Below, piece by piece: positions 45,311-57,990 of a stretch of 64,000 bases of DNA. The notes under the pieces are model-generated. The model saw only the letters and a list, made by a program, of their open reading frames with translations. It did no database searches and was not told where the DNA came from. Origin of the DNA: Fremontodendron californicum (lineage: Eukaryota > Streptophyta > Magnoliopsida > Malvales > Malvaceae); assembly GCA_030761205.1 (NCBI GenBank), contig JAULJL010000018.1, forward strand, positions 12,296,501 to 12,360,500, read 5' to 3'. Both the position numbers and the translations under genes were made by a program. Every line of letters starts with the position of its first letter. Within the stretch, counting starts at the first letter, position 1.

Positions 45311-46340
45311 TCTATACACCCGTTTCAATTAACAAAAAGTGGTACACTCATGTGGGTAATTTTTTTAAAGATTGAAAAAAGTAATTATTAGAAAGGTTTT
45401 TTCTAATGTATATAGTGAGTCATTTTTGTGATTTTTTAAATAAAAAATATGTTTTATAAAAAATTCATAAAAAATTTAAAAAGGCATAAATATCTTTTAT
45501 TTCATATTTATTATAAATTTTTTTATAATTTTTTTAACTGAATTTATATCATTTGATTCGTGATATCAAAATATTTTAAAATTTTTAATATTAGTGTAGA
45601 TTCACTCTTTTAGTAATTTGGAAATTTCAGCTGCCTTATATGCTACTTTTTCTTTTTTTTTTTTTTCTTTCAGCCCTACTATATTAAAAAAGGATTAATT
45701 TAAATATATAAATAATGAACGTATATTTGAAAATTTATTAAATTAATTATTTTAAATTAATAAATTTCTTATTAAATTAAAATAATGACAAATTTTTATT
45801 TATTTTCTTATTAATATTGAAGATCTTATTAAAATATACTTTCTTAATTGATACTTTATATTTAATTAAATATTTATTAATTTTATTTATATATTTCTGT
45901 ATTATTTTTGAACTTTTTATCGTTCATCATAGATATTTTGTATTAAATTACGAAATTGACTATTTATTTATTTATTTCTATATTAAGATTGGATTTTATA
46001 TCAATTAATCTATTAAATTAAGAAATAATAATTGATTATTTGTATCCTTATTAATATGAAAGTCCTTATTATTAAAGAAATAATAAATAATTATTTCGAT
46101 GACCTATACGATGACGTTACTAAAAGCTCTAACTCCTAATAAAACATCAGTAATTGCCACTAACTTTGCACCCGTACTAGCTGATCGCTCACAAATCATT
46201 ATCATTAATTGCCACTAACTTCTTTTGCAAAACCTGCCCATGTTATGCTTTTTTTTTTTTTTTTATATTTAATATTATAAGTTTTTTATAATATTGATAT
46301 ACAATCCTTTTTATTGTCAAAAGATAAAAATAAAAAATCA
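45311..46340. other. Unassigned AT-rich sequence
   Basis: Very AT-rich, with a near repeat of TTGCCACTAACTT at about 46154 and 46210. No gene was recognised. The 63-residue frame at 45817 is a chance frame in AT-rich DNA. Confidence 0.4.
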
Positions 46341-46344
46341 ATTT

Positions 46345-46680
46345 GAAATACAAAAAAAAAAAGTGAGAGTATTAAATGCTTAAAAATGAAAAAACATTAC
46401 ATCATTTTGGGACATCTCAAAAAGAAAAGATGGACATTCTTGCTGTTGAAATCGGATCAAGATTCTTTTTTTTCGATTCTTGTTGATAAATTAAGATCAA
46501 TCTTCATTCTTGATCGAATCTTTATCTTCTTGAAAAAAAAAAGAAAAAAAAAGAAAGAAAAAAAAGAACGAACGAAAAAAAAAGAAAGAAAGAAAAAAAT
46601 TTGGGGTATTGATCTTTAAAGAAAAAAAAAAAGAAATTTTGGGTATTGATCTTTATCTTCAAAGGGTTTTTTTTTAAGAA
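46345..46680. repeat. Purine-rich low-complexity tract
   Basis: AAAGAAA-type runs dominate 46527-46635, with a doubled GGGTATTGATCTTTA (46604 and 46641). The Lys-rich and Phe-rich frames on the two strands are artefacts. Confidence 0.8.
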
Positions 46681-46681
46681 A

Positions 46682-46850
46682 ATAACCCTACAAAATTTGT
46701 GGTTTACCAATAAACAAAAGAAGAGGAATAAGCAGGGTTTTTGGTAAGTTTGGGGTTTTCACCAAAGGTTGCACTAAAGGGTTTATCTATAACCCTACAG
46801 AATTTGAGGATTACCAATAAACAAAAGAAAGGAATAAACAGGTTTTTTTT
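46682..46850. repeat. Tandem duplication, 107-bp period
   Basis: ATAACCCTACAxAATTTG, then TTACCAATAAACAAAAGAA and GGAATAA(G/A)CAGG occur at 46682 and again at 46789. Confidence 0.8.
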
Positions 46851-47079
46851 TTTTTTTTTTATTTTTTTTTTATCTAGTTTCTTGTTCAGTTGCTGGTTGG
46901 AATAATACAAGGTTGTTTCTTGATTTAGTTCAACTAGTTCTTAAAGAACTTGGAAGAAAAAACAGGAGTGGTAAAAGGCAAGAGTGGTCAGATTAGTATT
47001 GAAAAAGCCAAAAAGAGTGAAACACGAGTGGAGTGATAATATTATTTAACTGTAAACACTAAGGGAGTGTGTGAGTTTT

Positions 47080-49424
47080 ATCACTAACATTCTCGTTTTG
47101 TAGCACATTAAAGGTGTCTCACAAGAGTGACTCAACACCTAAGAAGAAGGCGAATAACTAATACTTTGTGTTGCATGCTATGCAACAAGAATTTGAACGG
47201 TTAAATTTGGTGTTGGGGAAGATGAGGATAGGATGGGTCAACAAGAGGTAGTGAATAGAAATCTGCAAGATCTTGTGGTAGGTGAGTAACTTGTTACCAG
47301 GCGTGCTCTCAAGGCGCAATTTAAGATAGATGATATGGAGCAGCGGAGAGAGAACTCATTTCATACTAGATGTTTTGTAAATAACAAGGTATGTAGTATG
47401 ATTATAGATGGGGAAGTTGCACCAATATAACTAGTACCACCCTAGTTGAGAAGTTGAGCTTACCTTGACTAGAACATCCCAAACCTTATAAGTTGCAATG
47501 GTTGAATGAATGTGGGGTGGTCAAGGTCAATAAGCAGGTTTTGGTGGCTTTTACCATTGGGAGGTATAGTGATGAGGTGTTTTGTGATGTAGTGCCAATG
47601 GCTGCTAGCCATCTTTTGTTGGGGATGCCGTGGCAGTATGATAGGAGGGTGATTCATGATGAGTTTAGGAATAGATATAGCTTTGTAAAATATGGAAAAA
47701 CAATCAAGCTTGTTCTTTTAACTCCAAAACAACTCTATGAGGACCAATTGAAATTGGAAAATGATATTGAACAAAAAAGAAAGAGTGAGGCTGAAACAGA
47801 AGAAAGAAAAATGAGAGAAAAGAAAAATGAGGGTGAGGCCAAAAACTCAAGAAAAAGAGAGCATGAGAAAGAAAAAAGAGAGAGTGAAAAAGAAAAAGGA
47901 TAGGTGGCTGAGAATAAAGAAAAGAGAGTGGAGCCACGAAAGAAAAAAGAAAAGACAAAGAAGAGTTTTTATGCAAAGGAGAGTTAGGTTAATAGGGCTT
48001 TCTTAGAAGATCAGCTTATGATCTTTCTTGTTTACAAAGAATCTTATCTTAATCTTGATGAAATTAACCAATCTCTTCCTAGTATGGATGTTTCTTTGTT
48101 GCAGGAGTTCGAGGACGTATTCCCGGAGGAGATGCCGATTGGGTTGCCACCTATAAGAGGCATTGAGCATCAAATTGAATTCGTATCTGGAGCCGTTATT
48201 CCAAACCGACCAGCCTACAGGAGTAATCTGGAAGAGACAAAGGAGAACATTGTTACAAGCAAGGTATGTACTTATTATGTCACCCGTTACAAGCAAGGTA
48301 AGGAGAAAATTGTTGCTAATGCTTTATCACGGAGGTATGTACTTCTTACTTCTTCGAGTGCGAAAAAGCTTGGGTTCGAATATGTGAAAGATATGTATGC
48401 CAATGACACTGACTTTTTTGATGTATAAATGGCATGTGATAAAGCGGTATTTGGTAAGTATTACAAGAATGATGGTTATTTGTTTACAAAAAGCAAGTTG
48501 TGTGTGCCTAATTGTTAAATGAGTGAATTGTTAGTGCGTGAGGCACATGGTGGAGGATTAATAGGAGACTTTGGTGTCAGGAAAACCTTAGACATTTTAC
48601 ATGAACATTTCTTTTGGCCTAGGATGAGAAGATATGTCATTCGTATTTGTGGTAGTACATTACTTGTAGAAAGGTCAAATCTAAGGTTTTACCACATGGG
48701 TTGTATACACCCTTACCCGTTCCTAGTGAGCCATGGGTAGACATATCTATGGACTTTGTTTTGGGGCTGCCTAGGATAAAAAAAGGGTAGATATTCTATA
48801 TTTGTGGTAGTGGATAGATTTAGTAAAATGGCACATTTCATTCCATGCCATAAAACAGATGATGCCACAAACATAGCTGATTTGTATTTCAGGGAAATAG
48901 GTGCATTTGCTACTATTAAAGAAAGATAACGTTCTGCACTTGTGTTAGCATTACCTAACTTTAACAAAACTTTTAAGATTGAATGTGATGCAACAGGAAT
49001 AAGAATTGGAGTCATTTTGATGCAGGATAGACGGTCCATAGCTTTCTTCAGTGATAAGCTTTCCAAATCCTTGAGAGAATTAATGATAATGCTTATAAAC
49101 TGGATCTTCCAGGTGAGTATAATGTTTCTACTACTTTTAATGTTTTTGATTTTTCTCCTTTTGATGCAGGCGATGATTCAAGGTCGAATCTTTTTGAGGA
49201 GAGGGGGAATGATGGGATCCAAGATGGACCAAGTCTTAAAGATCCATTGCAAGTTCCAGATGGGTCAAGATCTAAGAAGATCAAGCAAGCAATGCAAGGA
49301 TTGGTGCAATCCACTTGGGCCAAGTTTGCAAATTGTTCAAGCAAGACTTCAACATTCAAGATGGGCTTGAAGGGAGAAGAACCAGCTTTAATCCATGTGA
49401 TACAAGCTATAGAGGGGGCGGCAT
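47080..49424 (+). pseudogene. Internally deleted and rearranged Ty3/gypsy polyprotein
   Basis: Pieces in + strand order: an N-terminal gag-like stretch (about 47165-47290); a retropepsin region with 'FHTRCFVNNKV' and a frame-broken DGG active site (47355-47430), continuing in the frame at 47493-47903 as 'DVVPMAASHLLLGMPWQYDRR'; a Lys/Glu-rich linker; the approach to reverse transcriptase, 'FEDVFPEEMP' and 'LPPIRGIEHQIEF' (48105-48185); the end of RNase H, 'RYKQGKEKIVANALSRR' (48285-48335); the integrase zinc-binding region, 'LLVREAHGGG' and 'HEHFFWPRM' (48525-48630); the integrase core start (48715-48905); then an out-of-place RNase H piece (48930-49080) and the C-terminal tail (49100-49424). 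The reverse transcriptase core is gone. Confidence 0.85.
48930..49080 (+). pseudogene. Displaced reverse transcriptase/RNase H junction fragment
   Basis: The translation includes 'LPNFNKTFKIECDATG' and 'GVILMQDRRSIAFFS', the start of the Ty3/gypsy RNase H domain. It normally precedes RKQGKE..ALSRR and the integrase, but here follows the integrase core, so the element is scrambled. Confidence 0.75.
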
Positions 49425-50023
49425 AGCCTAGTTGTTTAATGTGAGCCATTTTTATTTCACTAAGTATATTAGGCATGTGGGGCCTATGTTATTTCATTAA
49501 TCTATTAGGCATGTGGGGTCTATTTTATTATTTAGATGGACTACTTTTAATTAGTTTGTTGGGCTTGTTATTCAGTCCTAGTTTCTTTTAATTACATAGC
49601 AGACCTAGGTTAGGAATTCATGTAGGTTTATATTTAAACACATTAAGTGGCTTGAAGGAAGCAAAGCAAAGATTGGTGCAATCCACTTGGGCCAAGTTTG
49701 CAAATTGTTCAAGCAAGACTTCAATATTCAAGATGGGCTTGAAGGGAGAAGAACTAGCTTTAATCCATGTGATTCAAACTGTAGAGGGGGCGACATAGCC
49801 TAGTTGTTTAATGTAGGCCTAATTTTATTTCATTAAGTCTATTAGGCATGTGGGGCCTATGTTATTTCATTAATCTATTAGACATGTGGGGCCCATTTTA
49901 TTATTTAGGTGGACTACTTTTTATTAGTTTTAGGCCTATTGTTCAGCCCTAGTTTCTTTTAATTACTTAGCAAACCTAGGTTAGGAATTCATGTAGGTTT
50001 ATATTTAAACACATTAAGTGGTA
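49299..50023. repeat. Tandem duplication, 372-bp period, spanning the pol end and downstream sequence
   Basis: 49299-49670 and 49671-50023 both run from GATTGGTGCAATCCACTTGG through GTTGTTTAATGT, GGCATGTGGGGCC and CCTAGGTTAGGAATTCATG to CACATTAAGTGG. The copy carries the last 40 or so codons of the polyprotein with it. An inner repeat, TATTAGxCATGTGGGG(C/T)C, occurs twice in each unit. Confidence 0.9.
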
Positions 50024-50607
50024 GCAGCCACACTTTAGAACTTAGATCATTATTTTGTGAATGAAGTTTATTATTCTTGGAGAGCTTTTCTCTACTTGTT
50101 CTTGATTGAACTAAAGAACTTATCAAAGGCAATTCCTTTGTGGTGTTCACACCAAATCTAGGTTCTTGAAACAAGATTTCAACAGGTCTAGATCTTTCGA
50201 CTTTTGGCTTTCTTGAGTGATTTACTTTTTGATTGTGGGTTCAAGGGTTTCAATCCCTAAGGGTTCACATCACTCTCCTTCTTAGTGAAAAAAACGAGAC
50301 CTTTTGCTAGCTTTAAAGATTGTTTTTACTTCAAAAACCGATTTTACAAAGCTATTTTTTTTACCCTTTAAAAAATTCAAAAAAATATGGAAAAATCAGT
50401 CTAGTCTCAGCAAATGGTGAACTAAATGAGGTAGAAACAATTTTTTATTTTGACAAAAAATGCATAGTGAAAGTATTGCCCGAAATCAGCATGTCCAACT
50501 TACAAAACATTGTTTTTTCCAACTAGTTTGAAAAATAGGTTTTGGCTATGGATCATTGGTTGATCCCAACTAAAACCCTGCTGGAAATGGTTTGAAAACA
50601 TGATTTA
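50024..50607. other. Probable LTR-derived or unassigned sequence
   Basis: TCTTGATTGAACTAAAGAACTT (50100-50121) recalls a stretch near 46920-46950 to the left of the gypsy remnant, which could be decayed LTR ends. This is too diverged to define. No gene was seen. Confidence 0.3.
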
Positions 50608-50749
50608 CAGCAAGCAAAAATGATTGGCTCAAGGCTAGCCCCTTGGATGTTAATCCAGCTATAGCCATCACTTGGTTAAAACCAAGATCATCAAGCTCAA
50701 AATCATTATTTTTCAAAAATAAATAAGCGTTATAAAACAACAACCCACA

Positions 50750-50785
<36 letters not shown>

Positions 50786-50950
50786 ATGACAATATCTAAG
50801 CAAGAAAATGTAAACAAGCATGAAAATAAGGTTGGCTCAAAGCTTGGCCTCTTGGATGCTAGATCCAGCTCAAACTATCACTTGGTAGAACCAAGGTCAT
50901 CAAGCTTAAAACCTTTTATTTTTAAAGAAAAAAAGGGAATAATCCACCCT
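50608..50950. repeat. Two diverged copies of a 140-bp repeat around an (AT)n microsatellite
   Basis: GGCTCAAxGCTxGxCxCCTTGGATG, then ATCACTTGGTxxAACCAAG and ATCATCAAGCT(C/T)AAAA occur at 50628 and 50831. (AT)n lies between them at about 50753-50780. Confidence 0.8.
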
Positions 50951-53033
50951 ACCACAATAGCACATCCCATATCACAATGGAAACCAGAAGCATAAGCAAA
51001 ATACAAGCACAATGAGGCCTCCATAGGTTAGGCCAAGCAAGAAAAATAGTGGAAAATGTTTTTCAAACCTTTTTCTTGTAAAAGGAAAAGAGAAGAAGAA
51101 GAAGGGTTTTTAAGAAAACCATTTTGAAAACCTTCGTTTTGAAAAGATGACATGAAAATAACATGAAAAAGAAGAGGAAAAGAACATGAAATGAAGAAGA
51201 AAATAAAGAACAAGAAGAGAAAAAGAAGCTACCTACTAAAGCTTCCACAAAGATCTCTCAAACTCCTCATTTTTCCTCTTTTTTCTCTCTTCATTTCCTT
51301 TTATTCTTAGGTGATTTTAGCTACTGCCCTTAGCTCTCAAAATGGTAGTGAATGTGTGAAAAAATGAAGGCCTCCCACTTGTAATAGCCTTGGCCGAAAA
51401 TAGGAGCATGCATGGCATGCTCTCCTTATTTTTTTCTTTAGTCATGCTTTCTTCATGCACCCATGGTCCCCCTTTCCACATGGCTATCTCACCTAAAATT
51501 GGGGATCCATTATCATTCTTATTGGCCAAAAATGCCATGTCATATATTCTTGTCCCCTTTTTCATCATTTTTTTAGCCACTTGGCTTGATCATGTAGCTT
51601 AGCCAAAAATATCTTCCTAGTGTCATCTTTTTTATCCACTTGGCTTCATCACATGGCCTTCACATGGCCTTAGCCAATGATCTTTCATCCTTACAATTAA
51701 AATGCCTCTTATTGGCAAAAAATGCCACCTAAGGCACTAAGTGGTGACTCATGTCCTTGCTTTGAAAAATATCTATCTTCTCCTACATCTTAGCCATTGA
51801 TCATCTTTTCCTTCTCCTTCTCTCTCTCATGGCCAAAAATGTCCTAGAATATTCTAAGTTTTCCTTTTTTTTTTTTATTTTGCTACTACGTCCCTCCTCG
51901 AATTTCAAAAAAATTACATTTTGGCCCCCAAACTTGACTTATTTATAATTTGGGCTCTAATTTCGGGTTTTTCTTATCCAATTCATTCTATCCAATATTA
52001 AACTCAGTTCTGGAAATTTTAGTAATTTTTCGAGCTCGTTTTTCATTTTTTCTAGATTTTCCTTTAAAATTGCGGTTTAGTCTCCGAATTTAGCCTATCT
52101 GTATTTTGGCCCCAATTTCTGTTTTTTCCTTTATCCTTTCCTTCTTTTCATCCTAAAACTTGATTATGGAAAGTTTCACAATTTTTCTAGCTCTGTTTCT
52201 ATTTTTCTCGAATTTTCTAAAATTACATTTTAGCCCCTAAAACCTCATTTTTACTCGGACTGGGCCTATTTTCTGAATTTTATGCTTCCATCCCCATTTT
52301 TCTATATTGGACTGGATTTGAGCTCGTTTTGCCCAATTTTTATACCCGAATTCCTTTCCAATTTGATCTTCCCTCCTTTTCCACAAATTGGAATTTTCAA
52401 TTTATTTGATTTTGACCTCAATTTTCCAATTTCTCTTTCAATTGACTTTTCTTTTCATTCTCCTTCAAATTGGACTTTTAGATATCCCTATTTTTTTTAT
52501 TGTTTCTCAATTCGAACCTTCAATTTTGCCTAATTTGATCATTTTCATACTTTTCCCCAAAAATTGAAGTTTCCAATTTGTCCAATTTATCTTTCAATTA
52601 GCTCCTCTTTTCATTCCTCTTGAAATTGGACATTGAGGTACCTCTATTTATTGATATTTCTCAAATTGAAGCTTCAATTTTATCTAATTTGAACATTTAC
52701 CTAATTTTCCCAAAATTGGAATTTTCATGCTTTTCTCCAAAATTGAAATTTGCAATTTGTCTTTCCACTTTAAATTCTTCTTTCTATCTTCAATATTGGA
52801 TCTCCAATTATCAAGATTGATTCACCATTATTCAATTCTCCTTTAAATCTTGATTTTTCCAAAAAGTTGACTTTTTTGTTTTTGACTTTTTTAGGTTGAC
52901 TTTTTCAAGGTTGACTTCCAAATCAAAGTGTTAGAGACCAAATTGTGGAATTAGGTGAGATTATCTAAATTCCGAGGAGTTGAAGGAAGAACGTACCTTG
53001 TTTAGGGGGTCCGAACAAAATTAGGTGTCTACA
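50951..53033 (-). mobile_element. Truncated 3' LTR of a - strand Tat/Ogre-type element
   Basis: On the - strand it starts TGTAGACACCTAATTTTG at 53033, like the LTRs at 31323 and 53870, followed by the same AAAAAGTCAAC repeats (52855-52920). Further along are the alternating 'cAAATTxxxxTTTTC' stretches and a region at 51240-51400 comparable with 55450-55560. The conserved LTR 3' end with the GCGACTCC motif is missing, so the LTR is truncated near 51000. A purine-rich AAAGAAAGGCAGC precedes it, as expected of a polypurine tract, so this is a 3' LTR. Confidence 0.75.
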
Positions 53034-53324
53034 GCTGCCTTTCTTTGGCTATTGCTGAGAATCAGGAATCAGGCAAAGACAAATAGACATCAATCTTGTC
53101 CATGGTGGAGATCACATGTTTAGGAGAAAACATAGAATTTTCTATTTTTTTATCAATTTTTTTTTTATTTTTAAGATAAACTATAGAAGGATTTGCCTTA
53201 AATTGATTTCTTGACAAACATACCAAGACTCGATCTGTCTTAAGGAAACAAATTCGATTTGCAAGAAAAGAAAATACCTCGATGACATTCTCGGGGCCTT
53301 ATCTTATCCTGGGCCAACTTTGTT
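53034..53324 (-). other. 3' untranslated region of the - strand Tat/Ogre-type element
   Basis: Sequence between the polypurine tract and the tandem array. No integrase or other coding remnant was seen, so only the extreme 3' interior of this element survives here. Confidence 0.5.
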
Positions 53325-53864
53325 TAAAATTCTAGGTATCACCTCTAGAAGCTTCGGCTATCTCCACCAAAGACTTGTTCATATTTTTCAAAAAAATAAA
53401 ATTCTGGGGATCTCCTCCAGAAGCTTCGGCTATCACCACCAAAGACTTGTTCACATTTTAAAAATTCTGGTTATCTTCACCAGAAGCTTTGGCTATCACC
53501 ACAAAAGACTTGTTCACATTTTAAAAATTCTAAAATTCTGGGTATCTCCTCCAGAAGCTTCGGCTATCACCACCAAAGACTTGTTCACATTTAAAAAATT
53601 CTAGTTATCTCTACTAGAAGCTTTGGCTATCACCACAAAAGACTTGTTCATATTTTAAAAATTCTAGTTATCTCCATCAAAAGCTTTGGCTATCTCCACC
53701 AAAGACTTGTTCTTTTCTTAAAATAGTAAAATTCTGGGTATCTCCTCCAGAAGCTTTGGCTATCACCACAAAGATTTGTTCATATTTTCAAAATTCTGGT
53801 TATCTCCTTATCTCCATCAGAAGCTTTGGCTATCTCCACAAAAGACTTGTTCTTTTCTTAAAAC
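53325..53864. repeat. Tandem array, eight units of 62-75 bp, in a retrotransposon 3' UTR
   Basis: Each unit reads approximately AAATTCTxGxTATCTCCxCCAG, then AAGCTT(C/T)GGCTATC(A/T)CCACC, then AAAGACTTGTTCxxATTTT. Variants alternate: units with CTTCGG and CACCACC, and units with CTTTGG and CACCACA. The array ends five bases before the + strand LTR at 53870. The 94-residue frame is a by-product of the repeat. Confidence 0.92.
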
Positions 53865-56800
53865 AGTGCTGTAGACACCTAATTTTGTCCGGACCACTAA
53901 AACAGGTATATTTTCTTCCTAAATTGATGTTTCAGAATGTAAAAAGATTTTTTTCATCCTGCAGGTGGTACTTTGAGACTTAGTCTAAGGAGGCGAGCAT
54001 AAAAAATCCAACTTGAAAAAGTCAACCCCAGAAAAGTCAACCTCAAAAAGTCAACTACTAAAAAAGTCAACCCACTTTTAGAAACAAGATTTGAAGTTCA
54101 ATTGAAAAATGGCGAAAGAATTTTGATAATCCGAGGTCTACATTGAAAGATATGGAGTTCGAATGTTGGGTTACAGAGATTCAGTAGAAAGGAAACCGTA
54201 ATTCGAGAAATTTGGGGAAAAATGCTTAAACGATCAAATGGGTTAAAATTGAAGGTTCCAAATGAAATATAAGCACTGACTACGGGTAATGGAGAAGCTA
54301 CTTGAAAGAAAAGTCAATTCGGAAGAAAACCGAGAATTAAGTTTTTTGGTGGATTTCGGTGAAATTTGGAAGAATTACAGAAGTGGCGCGATTCGGTAAG
54401 ATAAAGCCCCTAATTGATGAGGAGTGATCAAACAAGGATAGCCCAAGGCTCAGTTTGAAGAAAATTTAAAAATCGGACATGATTTGAGCAAAACCGAGTT
54501 TCGGAGGCAAAAGGGCAAAATTGGAAAATTTGGGAAAAATAGCAAATGAACTCCAAAAATTATAAAATTTGTAGATCTCATTCTTAAATCATTTCGAAGA
54601 GATTGGCGAAAGAAAATCCAGATTCGGAGTTCGTTTGCAAAATGGCCAAATCTCGAGTCCCTTATCAAGAAATTCAAAAGGAAAAATCCCGAAAAAATAC
54701 CAAATGAGCTCCAAAAATTCTGAAAATTTGAAAATCTCTTTCTGAAATTATTTCAAAGAGATTGGAGAAGAAAAATCGTGATTCTGAGTTCGTTTGTAAA
54801 ATGGCCAAATCTCGGCCCCACTATGTAGTAACTCAAGTAGATAAATCCCGAAAAAATACCAAATGAGTTCCAAAAATTATGAAAACTTACATATCATACT
54901 TTTAAATTATTTGGAAGAGATTGGTAAAGAAAAATCTGGATTTGGAGCTTGTTTAAAAAATGGCAAAGTTTGGGAGCACAAAAGGGCAATTTTGGAAGAA
55001 AAAATCCAAATAAATAGCAAATGGGCTCGAAATTTTTTGAAAACCTCCAGAATACAATTTTTTTATTATTTCAGAAGTATTAAAAAATAAATTTTGAATT
55101 TGGAGTCCATTTGCTATTTATTTATGTTCGGGGGGCAAAAATGTCATTTTACCAAAGAAACCGAAAAGGGCCTTTTCTTGTTTTTAAAAAATCGAAGCAT
55201 GGGCTGGAAGAGGAAGGGTCGGCCGGCCAAGGCCCAATGGTGGGCAGATATTTTTTGATTTTTAATCAAAAGGCCAACAATGAAGAGGAAGGTAGTTATT
55301 TTTGTGATCAAGCCTTTGAATTTGCAACACACGGACTAATGGTTGGAGAGAGAATATATTTATGACATCATAATTCAAAGACTGATGATTCTAATCTAAG
55401 GGTGAGAACCTACATAGAAGGCATCTTGGATTGAAGGCCATAGGATCAAATTTGTTGAAAAAAATTCTAGAACCTCCTAGGTTCTACCAAGGGCTAGCCG
55501 GCCACTACAAGGGGGGAAGGGTTCTCTCTTTCATTTTCACTCTATTCACATTCTAACTTTTGCTGATTGCTCTCCATTTTTGAAAGTCAAAAAGAAAAGT
55601 TTAGAAAAGAAAAGAAAGTTAGAAGAGAAAATGCTTGCAATATAGCTTCTAGAGGTTGTTTTAAGCACCATACTTTTGCACTTTCCTTGATTTTCTATTC
55701 TTGATTTGCTGTTTTGATTGCTATTTTGGTGAGTTTCTTTTGATTTTCCTTTTTAAAATAAGTGTTTTTAAGTTTTTCCTTTAAGTTCTTCTTTATACTT
55801 TCTTGGAAAAAGCTTTGAGAATTTTTTTTCTTCATGATTTAGAGGGGTAGCCGAATAGCCCATTGTTTTTGTGTAGTTTTTGTTTTTTATTTCATGTTCT
55901 TAGTGATATTTAACAAGTTTGATGCTTTAAATCTTCTTTAAATACATAAATATGAAGCTTGTTTTGATTTGGTAGATTGCTTGTTTCCATTGTTGAGTTT
56001 ATTATCTTGTTATCATGTTTATTTTACTTGTCTTACATTTTTGATTTTCTGTTTTCAAAGTGTTTAAGTTTGTTTATGATTTACAATTTGTTAATCCATG
56101 TGTTTGTGAAAATGCCTATTGGTTTTCATGCCTTTATTTTATATTTACATGATTTAAGTATTATTCTTTAGCTATACATGTTAGTGTGTTAAGTGTTTGT
56201 GAAAATGTCATGTCCATATGGACCATTCGGCTACCCCCTCTCTTATGCTTTATGTGTGCATTTTTTTTATGCTAGTTGATAGGTTCTCATTTTCATTTTC
56301 ATGATATATTGTTGTGTATTTTGTTTAAGTATGCTATATGTTTGTGTATTTGCCATGCATTTTTTAGCTTTAGGTTGTGCTTGCATTATCATGCATGTCA
56401 TGCATTTTAGACCTAGGTTACATTAAATGCCATGCAAGTTCACGTTAGGTATAGGTCATTTTATTGATGCCATGCTTTTTTCATGTCATTTAGGTTTTAA
56501 GTCATGCATTTCATACATCATATTTGCTGTATTTTCATGCATTTCATGTCATGGCCACATGATTTATGACTTATACCAATCAATGGTTCAAAGTCATGCT
56601 CATTTTGACCATACTTGTGGAAAATTAAAGAGTTGTCAAATTGATTATTCTACCTTTGTGATTTTTTTTACTTAGCCAATTTTTGCCTAACTTTTCAAAA
56701 GTGTTAGCTACTGTTTGTGAGTCTTTAGGAGAGTCTCCAACATTTTTACTTTGATTTTTAAATGATTTTATCAAAGGCAAAAAAATTTGTTTTGGCAAAA

Positions 56801-57599
56801 TAGTTTTTTTCACCAAGTACTCATACTTTCCCGATTTTTCTAGGCAGTTATATTTAACCAAAAAATTAATCCAATTTTGTTTCGTGTAGTTTTACATGTT
56901 CTAAGTCTCCATTATTTGTTTTATATTTTTTTGAATTTTTAAAAATAGGTTAAAAAATCGTGTTCTAAAACTAGACAGTAGAGGCATATTTGAATTTGAA
57001 GGAAAATCATTTTCTGTTTTGGCTAAGTTATTTAGAGGGGGCTGATTAGGAAGTTTAGCTACTGTCTTAGGGTAGTTTCCAAGCCTTTTAAACTCTAAAA
57101 ATGATTTTATAAACTTCGGAATAAGGGTGGTCAAGTCTGGGATTTTAAACTTAGGAAATTAGAGCCATTTAAAAAGGGTTTAACTAGGTTTTTATTTTTA
57201 ATCTAAGTTTTCCAAAATTGTTTTCAAACAATCACAAAGTATTTTGATTTTTATAAAATTTAATTTGATATATTTTCCTAAGGTAGCCGGATATATTTTT
57301 AGATATACGGATTTCCTTAATTAAAGGAAAAAATACATTCTCATGAATTGCATTTTTCATATTCATGCATACTATATAATATGTGATTTTTGCTATGATA
57401 ATTTCAATGGTGTTGTTATTATTTTTTATTTATATTTTTGATGTTATGTTGTTTATTATATGGTTTTGAATATTTCATGATATCCTATGCTTTTTATTTA
57501 GTCATTTATTTTTGTCACATTATTTAGTATGTACTATGTTCATGCATTATTATTTTTATTTTTATTTTCATGCATATTATATGATAGCATTATTTTATG

Positions 57600-57990
57600 T
57601 TTCATGTCATTTAGATTATATGCCATATCATTTATATTTGCCATGTCATTTAAATCATTTTATTCCATTTAGAATATATCATGTTACCTAGGTCATTTCA
57701 TTTCGTATAGAAAATATTATGTCACTTAGGATATTTCATTTCATATAGAATATATCATGTTACTTAGGTTATTTTATTTCATATAGAATATATCATGTTA
57801 CCTAGGTCATTTCATTTCATATAGAATATATTATGTCATTTAGGATATTTCATTTCATATAGAATATATCATGTTACCTAGGTTATTTCGTTTCATTTAG
57901 AATATATCATATGACTTAGGATATTTCATTTCATTTAGAATATGCTATGACATTTAAATTATATCATACCATTTAGGTTGCATTATATTA
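57600..57990. repeat. Tandem repeat of about 42 bp inside the LTR
   Basis: Units of the type ATATAGAATATATCATGTTA, then CCTAGGTCATTTCATTTC repeat about eight times. The solo LTR has a shorter version at 33290-33510. Confidence 0.85.

Noticed and set aside
24438..46340. Triterpene gene cluster partner (P450, transferase) near the cyclase
   Set aside because: I looked in both directions for heme-binding FxxGxRxC, PSPG or HxxxD-type motifs in open frames and saw none within the window.
46386..46910. Lys-rich and Phe-rich frames on both strands
   Set aside because: They come from AAAGAAA low-complexity DNA with no other coding evidence.
47704..47976. 90-residue hydrophobic - strand frame
   Set aside because: It is the antisense of the Lys/Glu-rich linker of the gypsy remnant.
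53320..53604. 94-residue frame over the eight-unit array
   Set aside because: The frame follows the repeat period and stops when unit length changes. The array is non-coding 3' UTR of a retrotransposon.
53325..53864. Possible CRISPR-like array
   Set aside because: The units are contiguous without unique spacers, units vary throughout, and the context is a plant retrotransposon.
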